Shown here: positions 11,372-20,148 of the stretch, in pieces
Layout of the letters: each line of letters starts with the position of its first letter
Numbering within the stretch: position 1 is the first letter of the stretch
Assembly (NCBI GenBank): GCA_013822725.1
Contig: PNKX01000007.1
Location: 1-64,000 of the forward strand
Reading direction: 5' to 3'
Origin: Pirellula sp.
GTDB lineage: Bacteria > Planctomycetota > Planctomycetia > Pirellulales > Lacipirellulaceae
DNA: 64,000 nt
The notes under the pieces: generated by a model
Databases searched by the model: none
What the model saw: the letters and a program-made list of their open reading frames with translations, nothing else
Told to the model about the DNA's origin: nothing
Program-made: the position numbers and the translations under genes

Positions 11372-12646
11372 ATGCTCACCGACCAGACTATTCGCATCGT
11401 TAAAGAAACGGCGCCCGCGGTGGCCGCCCATGCGGAGGCGATCACGCGGCGGTTCTACGCGCTGATGTTCGCTGGGAATCCTGAGGTGAAGGCCTACTTC
11501 AATCAGGCCCACCAGCACTCCGGCGGGCAGCAACGGGCGCTCGCGGGAGCAATCTGCGCGTATGCCGCGAACATCGACAACCTGGGGGCGCTCGGTCCCG
11601 CGGTCGAGTTGATCGCGCAAAAGCATTGCTCGCTTGGCATTCAGGCGGAGCACTACCCGATCGTCGGCAAGTATCTGCTGCTGGCGATCATCGACATCCT
11701 CGGCGACGCGGCCACCGAAGAAGTTCTGGCTGCATGGGGCGAAGCGTACCAGTTTCTCGCCAAGATCTTCATCGACCGCGAGCAGGCGATCTACGACGAG
11801 CAGGCCGCGCAGCCTGGCGGCTGGAACGGCTATCGTCCGTTCCGCGTTGATCGCAAGGTCGTAGAGAGCGACGTCGTCACGTCGCTGTACCTGAAGCCGG
11901 TCGACGGCGGGCCGATTGCCGCGTTTAAGCCGGGGCAGTACATCACCGTGCGAGTCGATCACCCGACGACGCCGACGTCGCCGCGAAACTACAGCCTGTC
12001 CGATCGGCCTGGCCGTGATTACTACCGCATCAGCGTGAAACGCGAGGCGGGGCTGACGGATGACGTTCCTGGAGGATTGATCTCTAATTATGTGCACGAC
12101 GAGATTAACGTGGGCGACACGCTGGAGGTCGGACCGCCGTGCGGCGAGTTCACGCTCGACGTGGATCAAATCGGCAAACGGCCGGTCGTGTTGCTCTCGG
12201 GCGGGATCGGCATCACGCCGCTGTTGTCGATGCTCCATAGTCTCGCGGAAAAGCAGGTCGACGCGCCGGTCTATTTTCTCCACGCGGCGCGGAATAGCCG
12301 GATTCATTCGCACGCCGAGGAAGTGCGGCGGGTGGCGGCGGAGCGCGAGAACGTCGTCACGCATTTTGTCTACGACCAGCCGCTGCACGACGACGTGACC
12401 GCGGGACGTTGCGATGGCGACGGCGTGCTCGATGCGCAGCGGCTGGCGACGCTGCTGCCGACAACTGACGCCGAGTTTTATTTTTGCGGGCCTAAGGGGT
12501 TTATGGCGAACGTGGCGCGCGACCTGAAGAAGTGGGGCGTTGACGAAGCTGATCTTCACTACGAGTTTTTTGGGCCGAAGGCGGAGTTGACGGCAGGGCT
12601 GACGGAATCGCAAGTTGCAGGCATGAGAACTGCGAAGTCACATTGA
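11372..12646 (+). CDS. hmp: Flavohaemoglobin, nitric oxide dioxygenase
   Basis: A 424-residue enzyme that converts nitric oxide to nitrate using oxygen and NAD(P)H. The globin domain (1-140) has distal Tyr29, proximal haem ligand His85 ([10 protein letters not shown]) and Tyr95, at the same positions as in E. coli Hmp. The FAD-binding barrel carries SPRNYSLSD, and the NAD domain has [13 protein letters not shown] and YFCGPKGFM. The ATG at 11372 gives a full globin start; the frame runs 42 codons further upstream without homology. Divergent from the Rrf2 regulator, which probably controls it. A nested repeat begins directly after the stop. Confidence 0.96.
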   Translation: MLTDQTIRIVKETAPAVAAHAEAITRRFYALMFAGNPEVKAYFNQAHQHSGGQQRALAGAICAYAANIDNLGALGPAVELIAQKHCSLGIQAEHYPIVGKYLLLAIIDILGDAATEEVLAAWGEAYQFLAKIFIDREQAIYDEQAAQPGGWNGYRPFRVDRKVVESDVVTSLYLKPVDGGPIAAFKPGQYITVRVDHPTTPTSPRNYSLSDRPGRDYYRISVKREAGLTDDVPGGLISNYVHDEINVGDTLEVGPPCGEFTLDVDQIGKRPVVLLSGGIGITPLLSMLHSLAEKQVDAPVYFLHAARNSRIHSHAEEVRRVAAERENVVTHFVYDQPLHDDVTAGRCDGDGVLDAQRLATLLPTTDAEFYFCGPKGFMANVARDLKKWGVDEADLHYEFFGPKAELTAGLTESQVAGMRTAKSH

Positions 12647-12648
12647 TG

Positions 12649-12860
12649 AACCGCCAAGGACGCCAAGAAGATGAGAGGAAGAATTGAACCATGACGGCAC
12701 GACGGGCACGACGACGAATGGCAAAGAGAAGGAATACGAACCGCGAATCACGCGAATCTGCGCGAATGAAAAGCAATAATTCAGTTCTTTATTCGCGCGG
12801 ATTCGCGTGATTCGCGGTTAATAATTCCCCCTCATTTCTTGGGCGAACCTTTTGGCGGTT
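12649..12860. repeat. Nested hairpin repeat, family A copy 2
   Basis: Outer arms are AACCGCCAAGGACGCCAAG at 12649-12667 and a diverged reverse form at 12838-12860. A middle module begins GAATTGAACCATGACGGCAC, a phrase that recurs in copy 4 near 42764. The inner inverted repeat is nearly perfect over 29 bases: 12739-12767 (AACCGCGAATCACGCGAATC...) against 12790-12818, one mismatch. The inner units repeat every 9-10 bases (CGCGAATCA). It occupies the hmp-cutC gap; no gene is present here up to 12967. Confidence 0.88.
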
Positions 12861-12967
12861 GATTTTGCAGTTCCCTGAGATTGCATGGGAGGGGATCGTT
12901 GAAGCGGCGACGAAATAGGTATACTTGGAGCCTGTGTACTAGTAGTTTCTATTGCCGGATTCGCCTG

Positions 12968-13732
12968 ATGTCGACGCTCGCGCCGAATATTATTCTCGAA
13001 GTCTGCGTCGGATCGGTCGCCGACGTCAAAGCCGCCATCGCCGCGGGCGCCGATCGGCTGGAGTTGTGCGCCGGCTTAGAAATCGGCGGTTTGACGCCGT
13101 CGATTGGCTTGGTCGAGACGGTCGTCGCGATGAGCACGGTCCCTGTGATCGCCATGCTGCGGCCGCGGGCCGGCGGGTTTCACTACGACCATGCCGAGTT
13201 CGAGGCGATGCTCCGTGACGCCGACCAATTCCTGGCGGCGGGCGCTGCTGGATTGGCGTTTGGCGTGCTCGATCATTTGGGTCGCATTGACGAAGTGCGG
13301 ACGAAGGAGATCGTCGAGCGCGCCGGATCGCGCCAGTCCGTTTTCCATCGTGCGTTCGACTTTGCGGCCGATCAGTTCGCCGCGCTGGAGACGCTTGCCG
13401 GGATGCGCGTCACGCGGATTCTCACCAGCGGCGGGCAGCCGTCGGCCTTGGCTGGAGCTGCGCGGCTGGCGGAGCTCGCGGCCCATGCGGCCGGTCGGGT
13501 CGAGCTACTGGCGGGCGGCGGCATCAACGCCGGCAACGTCGCGGAAGTGATTGCCACGTCGGGCGTACGGCAGGTGCATGTCGGAGCGTCGGGCCCGGCT
13601 GAAGATCACTCGTTGTCAGCCGATGCGCCGATCAATTTGTGCGATCAGCGGTTCTTTCAGGGCGTCGCGTATCGTGCGGTCGTGGAGCAGAACGTTGTTG
13701 AAACGGCGGCGGCGTTGCGCGGCGTTGGGTGA
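12968..13732 (+). CDS. cutC: CutC family protein
   Basis: A 254-residue TIM-barrel protein. The N-terminal EVCVGSVADVKAAIAAGADR plus LELCAGLEIGGLTPS, the PRAGGFHYD segment and the C-terminal LLAGGGINAGNV are hallmarks of CutC. The family was linked to copper homeostasis, but its biochemical activity remains poorly defined. The ATG at 12968 aligns with the family start; the open frame extends 29 codons upstream without homology. The convergent response regulator gene ends seven bases after its stop. Confidence 0.93.
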   Translation: MSTLAPNIILEVCVGSVADVKAAIAAGADRLELCAGLEIGGLTPSIGLVETVVAMSTVPVIAMLRPRAGGFHYDHAEFEAMLRDADQFLAAGAAGLAFGVLDHLGRIDEVRTKEIVERAGSRQSVFHRAFDFAADQFAALETLAGMRVTRILTSGGQPSALAGAARLAELAAHAAGRVELLAGGGINAGNVAEVIATSGVRQVHVGASGPAEDHSLSADAPINLCDQRFFQGVAYRAVVEQNVVETAAALRGVG

Positions 13733-13739
13733 GGCCTTT

Positions 13740-14117
13740 TCATCTTCGTGCCAGCGCCACGCGAATCGCGTCGCGAAGTTTGTCGATCGTCGCCGGCTTC
13801 ATGACGCGGGTAACAACTGGTTCATGCTCCAGCACCACTTCCTGAACATCGGGGTGGCCGGAGACGAGGACCGCCGGAATGCCGCGCTCGGCGAGTTCTT
13901 CCGCGGCAGTGAGGCCATCCATCACGGGCATGTCGAGATCGAGGATTACGAGATCGACGGCGTGAGAGGAACAAGCTTCCAGCAATTCCGCCCCATTAGC
14001 GGCGGCGTAGACCACATGATGGCCCAGGAGCGTCAGTAATCGGGCCATCGACGTGCGCAAATCGGGTTCATCGTCGGCCAGCGCGATTCTGACCGAACCA
14101 GCAGTGTTGTCTGTCAT
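13740..14117 (-). CDS. Stand-alone response regulator receiver domain
   Basis: A 125-residue CheY-like protein with no output domain. The acidic pair D15/D16 (LADDEPD), phospho-acceptor D60 in VILDLDMPVMDG, Ser in VLVSGHPD and Lys in VMKPAT form the complete phosphorylation site. No histidine kinase is encoded nearby, so its partner is unknown. It probably works by protein contact or as a phosphorelay intermediate. It is divergent from the first beta-helix protein, with a 353-base gap. Confidence 0.93.
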   Translation of the reverse strand: MTDNTAGSVRIALADDEPDLRTSMARLLTLLGHHVVYAAANGAELLEACSSHAVDLVILDLDMPVMDGLTAAEELAERGIPAVLVSGHPDVQEVVLEHEPVVTRVMKPATIDKLRDAIRVALARR

Positions 14118-14470
14118 TCGCCCCGGTTGCCCCGCCTACGCAGCTGTTTGCCCAGGATTCGAGTTTGACGGCTCATTGAGGTACCTGTTGCACAATAGGC
14201 AACTTAAGCATATTTCGTGCCAATAAGCCAAGCGGAAGTCTGAAAGCGATTTCGGGCGGAAGTAGAAAGTAAATCGACAGCCGTCTACCGCCAATGTGCT
14301 GCTCAGATCTTGACCAGACTCACCGCCTCCCAAATGACTACTGATATCTTTTTTAAGATCATATTTGAATGACCTGCAACGCAGTGGTACGATGCGGCAG
14401 GAATAGGAACAGTTACTCTCATCTACCACGGACGCCATTGTCGTCGCATGGCGTCTGGAACGAGGCACCT
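14118..14470. other. Divergent intergenic region
   Basis: A gap between the receiver protein and the first beta-helix protein. The last 75 bases (from GGAACAGTTAC at about 14408) resemble the bases ahead of the second beta-helix gene (from AGAACAGTTAC at about 16929), including GTCGCATGGCG and CACCTATG. The tandem duplication therefore included the leader. No promoter stands out. Confidence 0.5.
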
Positions 14471-16912
14471 ATGGCGGGCATCGCAAGAAGCGGTCGTCGA
14501 CTCTGCGCGGAACTTTTGGAAGATCGGCGGCAGCTGGCCGCGGTCACGGTGACGACGCATCTTGACGTCGTCGACGCCGGCGACGAGCTGATTTCGCTGC
14601 GCGAGGCGATTCAGACGACAAATGCGGCGGCGGGGGCCGATGAGATTTACTTCGACGCTTCGCTGAGCGGCAAGACGGTTTCGCTGCAATCAGGTCAGTT
14701 GAGCATCACCGACGATTTGACAGTCAACGGCTTGGGCGCCGCGAACTTATCAATCTCAGCCAACAACGCCAGTCGCGTCTTCTCGATCGGCGTGATCGGA
14801 CCAGGGTCGGGGACGCCGTTGGAAGTAGTTCTGTCTGGCCTCACCATTAAGAATGGTCGCGCGGCCACGGGAGGAGGAATCTACAGTCAAGAGAATCTTA
14901 CGCTGGTTGACTCGATCGTATTCAACAACACGACATCCAATGGCCCTGAATTCTACGAGAGCGGCGGTGGCGCGGGGATTTATGCGTGGGGCTGGGGCAA
15001 GGCAATTACGACCACGATTATTCGAAGCGAGATTCGCAACAATGTGGCCGCCGGAATTCCGGTAGGTAGCAATAACCCGAAGGGATATGGCGGCGGCGGC
15101 ATCGCCTCGATTGGCGCGCTGCGAATCTATGACAGCGTTATTGCGAACAACACGGCCGGCGCCGGAGGATTAGCTGGGGTTGGCCAGGCCCTGACGGCAG
15201 GCGACGGCGGCGATGGCGGCGGAATCTTTGCCGCGGGTTCGGTCGAGATTCGCGGGACTACCATCTCAGAAAACTCGGCAGGAAAAGGACGGCCGGGTTC
15301 TGGGATGGGATACTACGGTTCTGGGCGGGGCGGAAACGGCGGGGGGCTGTATGTCACTGGTTCGCTTTCCATAAACGACAGTGTGATCAATGAAAACAGC
15401 ACCGGCCTCGCCGGCGAGGTGACCTACCATCGCAGCGCTAACTCCGGCGACGGCGGCGGCATTTGGTACAAGCCGACGCTCGCGAACGATGCGCTGTCTA
15501 TTTCCAACTCTACTGTGTCAGACAATCAGACGGCGAATGGGCGGATCGGCGGTACCTACGGACAACAAGACGGCGGTTATAGCGGGCACGGCGGCGGCAT
15601 TTACGCCACGGGGCGCGTCGATATCCAGAATTCGACGGTCGCCAATAATGAAACTGGGCTGGGAGGCGACGCTTTCCGACATCCCGCATTCCTGGGAGCA
15701 AAGACGGGCGGGAATACAGGTCATGGCGGCGGCCTATGGCTCGGCGGGGCCGGCGCGAAGACGATTGCGAACTCGACCATCTCGGGCAACTCAACCGGTC
15801 GCGGTGGGACCGACGTCGAGGGGGCTAAGAGCGGCGATAGCGGCAGCGGCGGCGGCGTTTGGTTTGAGGGGACCGGCTCGTTGGCGGTCACGCATAGCAC
15901 CGTCGCCGGCAATCATACCGGCGAGCGCGGCGTCCAATCGGCGTTGGGATTGGGCGGCGGACTTCGCGGCCAAGGCGCCGGCATCTACAACAGCGTCGCC
16001 GCCACCACGGTCACGCTTAATCACTCCATCGTCGCGCTGAACGTCGCGGGCGTCGATGCGCCTGTCGACCACAGCGATCTGGCCGGCGCCGGGCAGTTCG
16101 CCGCTAACTACAGCCTCATCGGCACTAACGCGGGGGCGTTGATCGTCAGCGACTCGGGCAATCAGATTGGGAGTGCAGGAACGGAAATTGATCCGCTGCT
16201 CGGCCCGCTGGCCGATAACGGCGGGCTGACGCAAACCCACGCGTTGTTGGCCGGCAGTCCGGCGCTTGATGCGGGCAATCCGGCGCTGATAGCCGGAACA
16301 GGCGGCACACCGGAGTTCGATCAGCGGGGAACCGGCTTTTCGCGCATCGTCGGAGCGAAGATTGACCTCGGCAGCTTTGAAGTCGCCGCGACGGCGTTGC
16401 CTCCCGACGCCGACTTTGATGACAATGCCTTCGTCGACGGCAATGACTTCCTGCTGTGGCAACGAGGCGTCGGCGATGCTGACGGCGACACGGATAGCGA
16501 CGGCGACGACTTGCAAGCGTGGGCCGATTCGTTCGGCCAGCCGATCCCGCCGCTGGAAGTGGCTGAAGCAATGGTCGCGGCCATCGTTGCTGACGAGGAA
16601 GTCGCCCATGAGTTCGATGACCGGAGCGATTCGCCATGGCTGAGTTCGCTTGCCGGGTCGTTGATCGTCGGGGGCGGCTTCTCAGGCAAGTCTGTGGCAG
16701 CTTCTCTAGCGCTGAAGAAGGAGTCGCGCTGGTTGGCCTTTGAGCAGTTCCGCGCCGCCCACACGCTGCAGCACGCGGCAACCCGAGGTTCGAGCGAGTC
16801 ATGCGAAATCGTCGCAGCAACGACTGAGAAACTGCCAACCGAGGAAGCGATTGATTTGATTCTGGAATCGCTGCTCCAGATCATGCTGTTTTGCCGGGCA
16901 ACGCGGCAGTAG
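14471..16912 (+). CDS. Large surface protein with beta-helix repeats and dockerin-like module (paralogue 1)
   Basis: 813 residues. Residues 12-23, CAELLEDRRQLA, carry the planctomycete LExRxLL-type N-terminal motif of very large exported proteins. Residues 40-610 are Gly/Asn-rich and rich in 'NSTISGNSTGRGG'-type turns, as in right-handed parallel beta-helix or 'choice-of-anchor Q' surface proteins. At about 645-690, DADFDDNAFVDGNDFLLWQR and a second EF-hand-like loop make a dockerin-like calcium site. The C-terminus has no PEP-CTERM tail. The ATG at 14471 follows GAGG by about six bases and matches the start of its tandem paralogue. Probably an adhesin or polysaccharide-binding protein. Confidence 0.85.
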   Translation: MAGIARSGRRLCAELLEDRRQLAAVTVTTHLDVVDAGDELISLREAIQTTNAAAGADEIYFDASLSGKTVSLQSGQLSITDDLTVNGLGAANLSISANNASRVFSIGVIGPGSGTPLEVVLSGLTIKNGRAATGGGIYSQENLTLVDSIVFNNTTSNGPEFYESGGGAGIYAWGWGKAITTTIIRSEIRNNVAAGIPVGSNNPKGYGGGGIASIGALRIYDSVIANNTAGAGGLAGVGQALTAGDGGDGGGIFAAGSVEIRGTTISENSAGKGRPGSGMGYYGSGRGGNGGGLYVTGSLSINDSVINENSTGLAGEVTYHRSANSGDGGGIWYKPTLANDALSISNSTVSDNQTANGRIGGTYGQQDGGYSGHGGGIYATGRVDIQNSTVANNETGLGGDAFRHPAFLGAKTGGNTGHGGGLWLGGAGAKTIANSTISGNSTGRGGTDVEGAKSGDSGSGGGVWFEGTGSLAVTHSTVAGNHTGERGVQSALGLGGGLRGQGAGIYNSVAATTVTLNHSIVALNVAGVDAPVDHSDLAGAGQFAANYSLIGTNAGALIVSDSGNQIGSAGTEIDPLLGPLADNGGLTQTHALLAGSPALDAGNPALIAGTGGTPEFDQRGTGFSRIVGAKIDLGSFEVAATALPPDADFDDNAFVDGNDFLLWQRGVGDADGDTDSDGDDLQAWADSFGQPIPPLEVAEAMVAAIVADEEVAHEFDDRSDSPWLSSLAGSLIVGGGFSGKSVAASLALKKESRWLAFEQFRAAHTLQHAATRGSSESCEIVAATTEKLPTEEAIDLILESLLQIMLFCRATRQ

Positions 16913-16996
16913 TATGCAGTTTGGACCAGAGAACAGTTACCTGGTCATCCGCCATTGGCGACGCTGCCGTCGCATGGCGCCAGGAGCGGGACACCT

Positions 16997-19345
16997 ATGA
17001 CGAACATGGCAAAACGCGGCCGGCGGCTCTGCGCGGAGCTTCTGGAAGATCGGCGGCAGCTGGCCGCCTTTATGGTGACGACCAATGTCGATGACGCCAA
17101 CGACGGGTTGATGTCGCTGACCGAAGCCATTCAAACGACCAACGAGTTGCCGGGCGCCGATGAGATTAACTTCGACCCTTCGCTTGCTGGCAAATGGTTT
17201 GCCGGCAATCTTACCGTGACCGACGACCTGATCATCAACGGTTTGGGCGCCAACCTCACTAGGGTCGGCGGCAACTTCAGGATCGGCGAATACGGGAGCA
17301 GCAATCCAATCAAGAAAGAGGTGACGCTGTCGGGGATGACGATCTCAGGAGGGCAACACGGGATTATCTCCAGCCAGAACCTGACGTTGGTCGACTCGGT
17401 CGTTTCCGACAATCATGTGACTGACGGCTTATTTACTCTAGAGACGATAGGCGCTGGAATCCTCGCGTACGACGGTAAGACGACCATTATTCGCAGCGTC
17501 ATCAAGGATAACTCCATCATCGCGAGTCCGGAGTCTTGGGGGGGAGCCGAAGTGAAGGGGTGGGGCGGAGGCGGGATCGCCGCTGGTGGAACACTTCTCC
17601 TCATCGATAGCAGCGTCACTGGCAACGCTTCCGGGCAAGGGAGTCGACAGCTTCGCCCAAGCAGCTCGGTTGGAGCCGGCGGAGATGGCGGCGGCATTTT
17701 AGCCGGCGGCAATGTGACCATCGTGCGGAGCGTAATTTCAGGCAACTCAACCGGCGCCGGGCGCAACGGCGACGTCGGCAGCACCATTGTTCAAGGGAGC
17801 AGCGGTGGCAATGGCGGAGGGCTCGCCGTCTCTGGCACTGTCACTATTATTGACTCGTCGATATGGGGCAACTCGCTCGGCGAATCAGGATACGGAGTCT
17901 ACGGCGGTTCGGCGCATGCCGCCAACGGCGGCGGAATCTACTTCACGTCAGCCGGCAACGGGTCGCTTTCGATCGTCAACTCATCGATCTTTCAGAATAC
18001 GACGCCGAATGGAAGGGCGGGCGCCAACTACGTCCCAGGTTCGAATGGCGGACAAGGCGCCGGCGTTTGGGCCACTGGGGCCGTTCAGATTGAGAACTCC
18101 ACCATCTTCAACAATAAAACCGGCGACGGCGGAGCGGGTTTCTATCATCACTATTACGGAATTCATCATCCAGCTGGTAACGCCGGCGAGGGCAGCGGGC
18201 TCTGGCTTGGCGGCGCCGGGGCGAAGGTGATTGAGAACTCCACCATCTCCGGCAATTCGACCGGTCGCGGCGGAACCGACGTCGACGGCGCCAAAGCCGG
18301 CAGCGGCGGCAATGGAGCCTGCGTTTGGTTCGGCGGAACGGGAACGCTATCGATCCTCCATTCGACGATCGCAAACAACAAAGTTGGCGAGCGCGGAATC
18401 CAAACGCCTACTGGCCTGGGAGGCGTGCGCGGACAAGGAGGGGGCGTCTTCAACAGCGTTGCCGCGACGGCGGTCACGCTCAACCATTCGATTGTCGCGC
18501 TCAATGTCGTGGGCGTCGATGCGCCTGTCGACCACAGCGATCTGGCCGGTCCTGGGCAGTTCGTCGCCGATTACAGTTTGATTGGCTCCAACGCGGGGGC
18601 GTTGATCGTCAGCGGTACAGGCAATCAGATCGGGATCCCAGGAACGCAAATCAATCCGCTCCTTGGCCCGCTGGCCAATAACGGCGGCCTGACCAAAACC
18701 CATGCGTTGCTCGACGGCAGTCCGGCGCTCGACGCGGGCAATCCGGCGCTGGTCGCCGGAACGGGCGGCACGCCGGAGTTCGATCAACGCGGGACCGGAT
18801 TTGCACGCATCCTCGGCGGGAAGATCGATCTCGGCAGTTTTGAAGCAGCCTCGACGGCGTTATTTCCCGACGCCGATTTTGATAACAATGCCTTCGTCGA
18901 TGGCAACGACTTCTTACAGTGGCAGCGAGGCGCCGGCGACGCCGATGGCGACGCAGACAGCGATGGCGACGACTTGCAAGCGTGGGCCGATTCGTTCGGC
19001 CAGCCGATTCCGCCAGTGGAGGCTGCTACTACCGACGCCTTGGTTGCGGCCCTCGTTGCCGAAGAAGAGCCAGACGCTGGCGACGCCAGCGATTCCTGGC
19101 TCGACTCGTTGGCGTGTTGGTCGATTGGCAGCGAACACTCCGCCCTGCGCTCCTCAACGGCGACGCTTTCCAGCGAGAAAAAAGAGGCTCGGTCGCTCGC
19201 TTTCCAGCAGTTCCTTCCCGCGCGTTCATTGCCCGTCACATTCTCGCGCGGCTCTCAGTCGCAGATCGTCGTTACGACGGAGGCGACGGAGACGAGTGAG
19301 GCGGAGGATGAAGGTATTGCGCCTAACCTCGAGTCAGAACTCTGA
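16997..19345 (+). CDS. Large surface protein with beta-helix repeats and dockerin-like module (paralogue 2)
   Basis: 782 residues, a tandem paralogue of the preceding gene. It shares the RLCAELLEDRRQLA start, the Gly-rich beta-helix repeats, the near-identical SIVALN(V)xGVDAPVDHSDL segment and the dockerin-like DADFDNNAFVDGNDFLQWQR. The C-terminal ~250 residues are much closer to paralogue 1 than the middle, which has shorter and rearranged turns. GGAG precedes the ATG at 16997 by about nine bases. The 84-base gap between the two genes repeats the leader of the first. Diversification of ligand-binding turns after duplication is a reasonable inference. Confidence 0.85.
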   Translation: MTNMAKRGRRLCAELLEDRRQLAAFMVTTNVDDANDGLMSLTEAIQTTNELPGADEINFDPSLAGKWFAGNLTVTDDLIINGLGANLTRVGGNFRIGEYGSSNPIKKEVTLSGMTISGGQHGIISSQNLTLVDSVVSDNHVTDGLFTLETIGAGILAYDGKTTIIRSVIKDNSIIASPESWGGAEVKGWGGGGIAAGGTLLLIDSSVTGNASGQGSRQLRPSSSVGAGGDGGGILAGGNVTIVRSVISGNSTGAGRNGDVGSTIVQGSSGGNGGGLAVSGTVTIIDSSIWGNSLGESGYGVYGGSAHAANGGGIYFTSAGNGSLSIVNSSIFQNTTPNGRAGANYVPGSNGGQGAGVWATGAVQIENSTIFNNKTGDGGAGFYHHYYGIHHPAGNAGEGSGLWLGGAGAKVIENSTISGNSTGRGGTDVDGAKAGSGGNGACVWFGGTGTLSILHSTIANNKVGERGIQTPTGLGGVRGQGGGVFNSVAATAVTLNHSIVALNVVGVDAPVDHSDLAGPGQFVADYSLIGSNAGALIVSGTGNQIGIPGTQINPLLGPLANNGGLTKTHALLDGSPALDAGNPALVAGTGGTPEFDQRGTGFARILGGKIDLGSFEAASTALFPDADFDNNAFVDGNDFLQWQRGAGDADGDADSDGDDLQAWADSFGQPIPPVEAATTDALVAALVAEEEPDAGDASDSWLDSLACWSIGSEHSALRSSTATLSSEKKEARSLAFQQFLPARSLPVTFSRGSQSQIVVTTEATETSEAEDEGIAPNLESEL

Positions 19346-19393
19346 TCGCGCGTCGTTGGGTTGAGCGCGTCACGGCGCTTGACGCCTTGGGAC

Positions 19394-19669
19394 TCACTCG
19401 ATGCGTTTGCCGCCCATCGCGGTCGCTCCCCAGACGACGATCAGCGCCCCGACGATCGACATGATCCAGCCGGCGCCTTGGAACGCGCCGCCGTCAGGTC
19501 GATAGCCGAGGGCCCAGGCGATCAGCCCGCCGACGATCGAACCGCCGATTCCCAGGGCGATCGTGTTCGGAACGCCGAGCTTCTGCTTGCCGGGGTAGAG
19601 GGCGCGAGCGAGCAGCCCCACGATGAAGCCGAAGATGATCCAGGAGAGAATGGCGCCGATGGTGCCCAT
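19394..19669 (-). CDS. GlsB/YeaQ/YmgE family membrane protein
   Basis: A 91-residue, three-helix membrane protein. The pattern ILSWIIFGFIVGLLARALYP and the Gly-rich IGGSIVGGLIAWALG are diagnostic for the transglycosylase-associated/stress-response YeaQ-GlsB family. Its members are induced by general stress and their mechanism is unknown. It lies divergent to a second small stress-type membrane gene at 19908. Confidence 0.92.
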   Translation of the reverse strand: MGTIGAILSWIIFGFIVGLLARALYPGKQKLGVPNTIALGIGGSIVGGLIAWALGYRPDGGAFQGAGWIMSIVGALIVVWGATAMGGKRIE

Positions 19670-19907
19670 GAAAATGACTCCGTTGCTCGGTTAGAAACCA
19701 GGTGGTTGAACGATTCGCCGTCGGCGAACGCCAAACGCTCAATGCAAACTGCGGGCCGGGACTGGTTATTCGGGCTTTGCGGGCGCCAGTAGCTCCGGCA
19801 CGGGACTTGCGTGCTGGCTCTTCCAACGACCAACGGAGCGCAATAATTCAGGCTCACGCCCGACGCTGCCGCGGCGAACCCTAGTATAGAATCCCTCGGA
19901 GGACGCC

Positions 19908-20078
19908 ATGTTACGCTGGGCAGTCATCTTTCTGATCGTCGCCATCATCGCTGGAGCCCTTGGAGTCTCCGGTGCGGTTGTCGGCACGGCGGCTTGGATC
20001 GCCAAAGTTCTCTTTGTTATTTTTATCGTGCTGTTCCTGATCGGCTTGATTTCGGGGCGACGAGGTCCCATTGCTTAG
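19908..20078 (+). CDS. DUF1328 (UPF0391/YtjA-like) small membrane protein
   Basis: A 56-residue protein starting [19 protein letters not shown] and ending ISGRRGPIA, with two membrane helices. This is the standard length and layout of the UPF0391/DUF1328 family. GGAGG sits five bases before the ATG, a strong site. The family is often found with other general-stress membrane proteins such as the YeaQ-type gene next door. Function is unknown. Confidence 0.88.
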   Translation: MLRWAVIFLIVAIIAGALGVSGAVVGTAAWIAKVLFVIFIVLFLIGLISGRRGPIA

Positions 20079-20148
20079 CGACGATCAAGAATTGATGAGA
20101 ACCGAGAGATTCTAAAAGTCTATTGAAGCTGAGCCGACAGGTCGTTTC

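Noticed and set aside
11354-12613. Minus-strand open frame covering the flavohaemoglobin gene
   Set aside because: Shadow frame; the plus strand encodes an unmistakable Hmp.
12649-12860. Possible CRISPR array from repeated short units
   Set aside because: Units are 9-12 bases, tandem and inverted, without unique spacers; a hairpin repeat, with no cas genes in the window.
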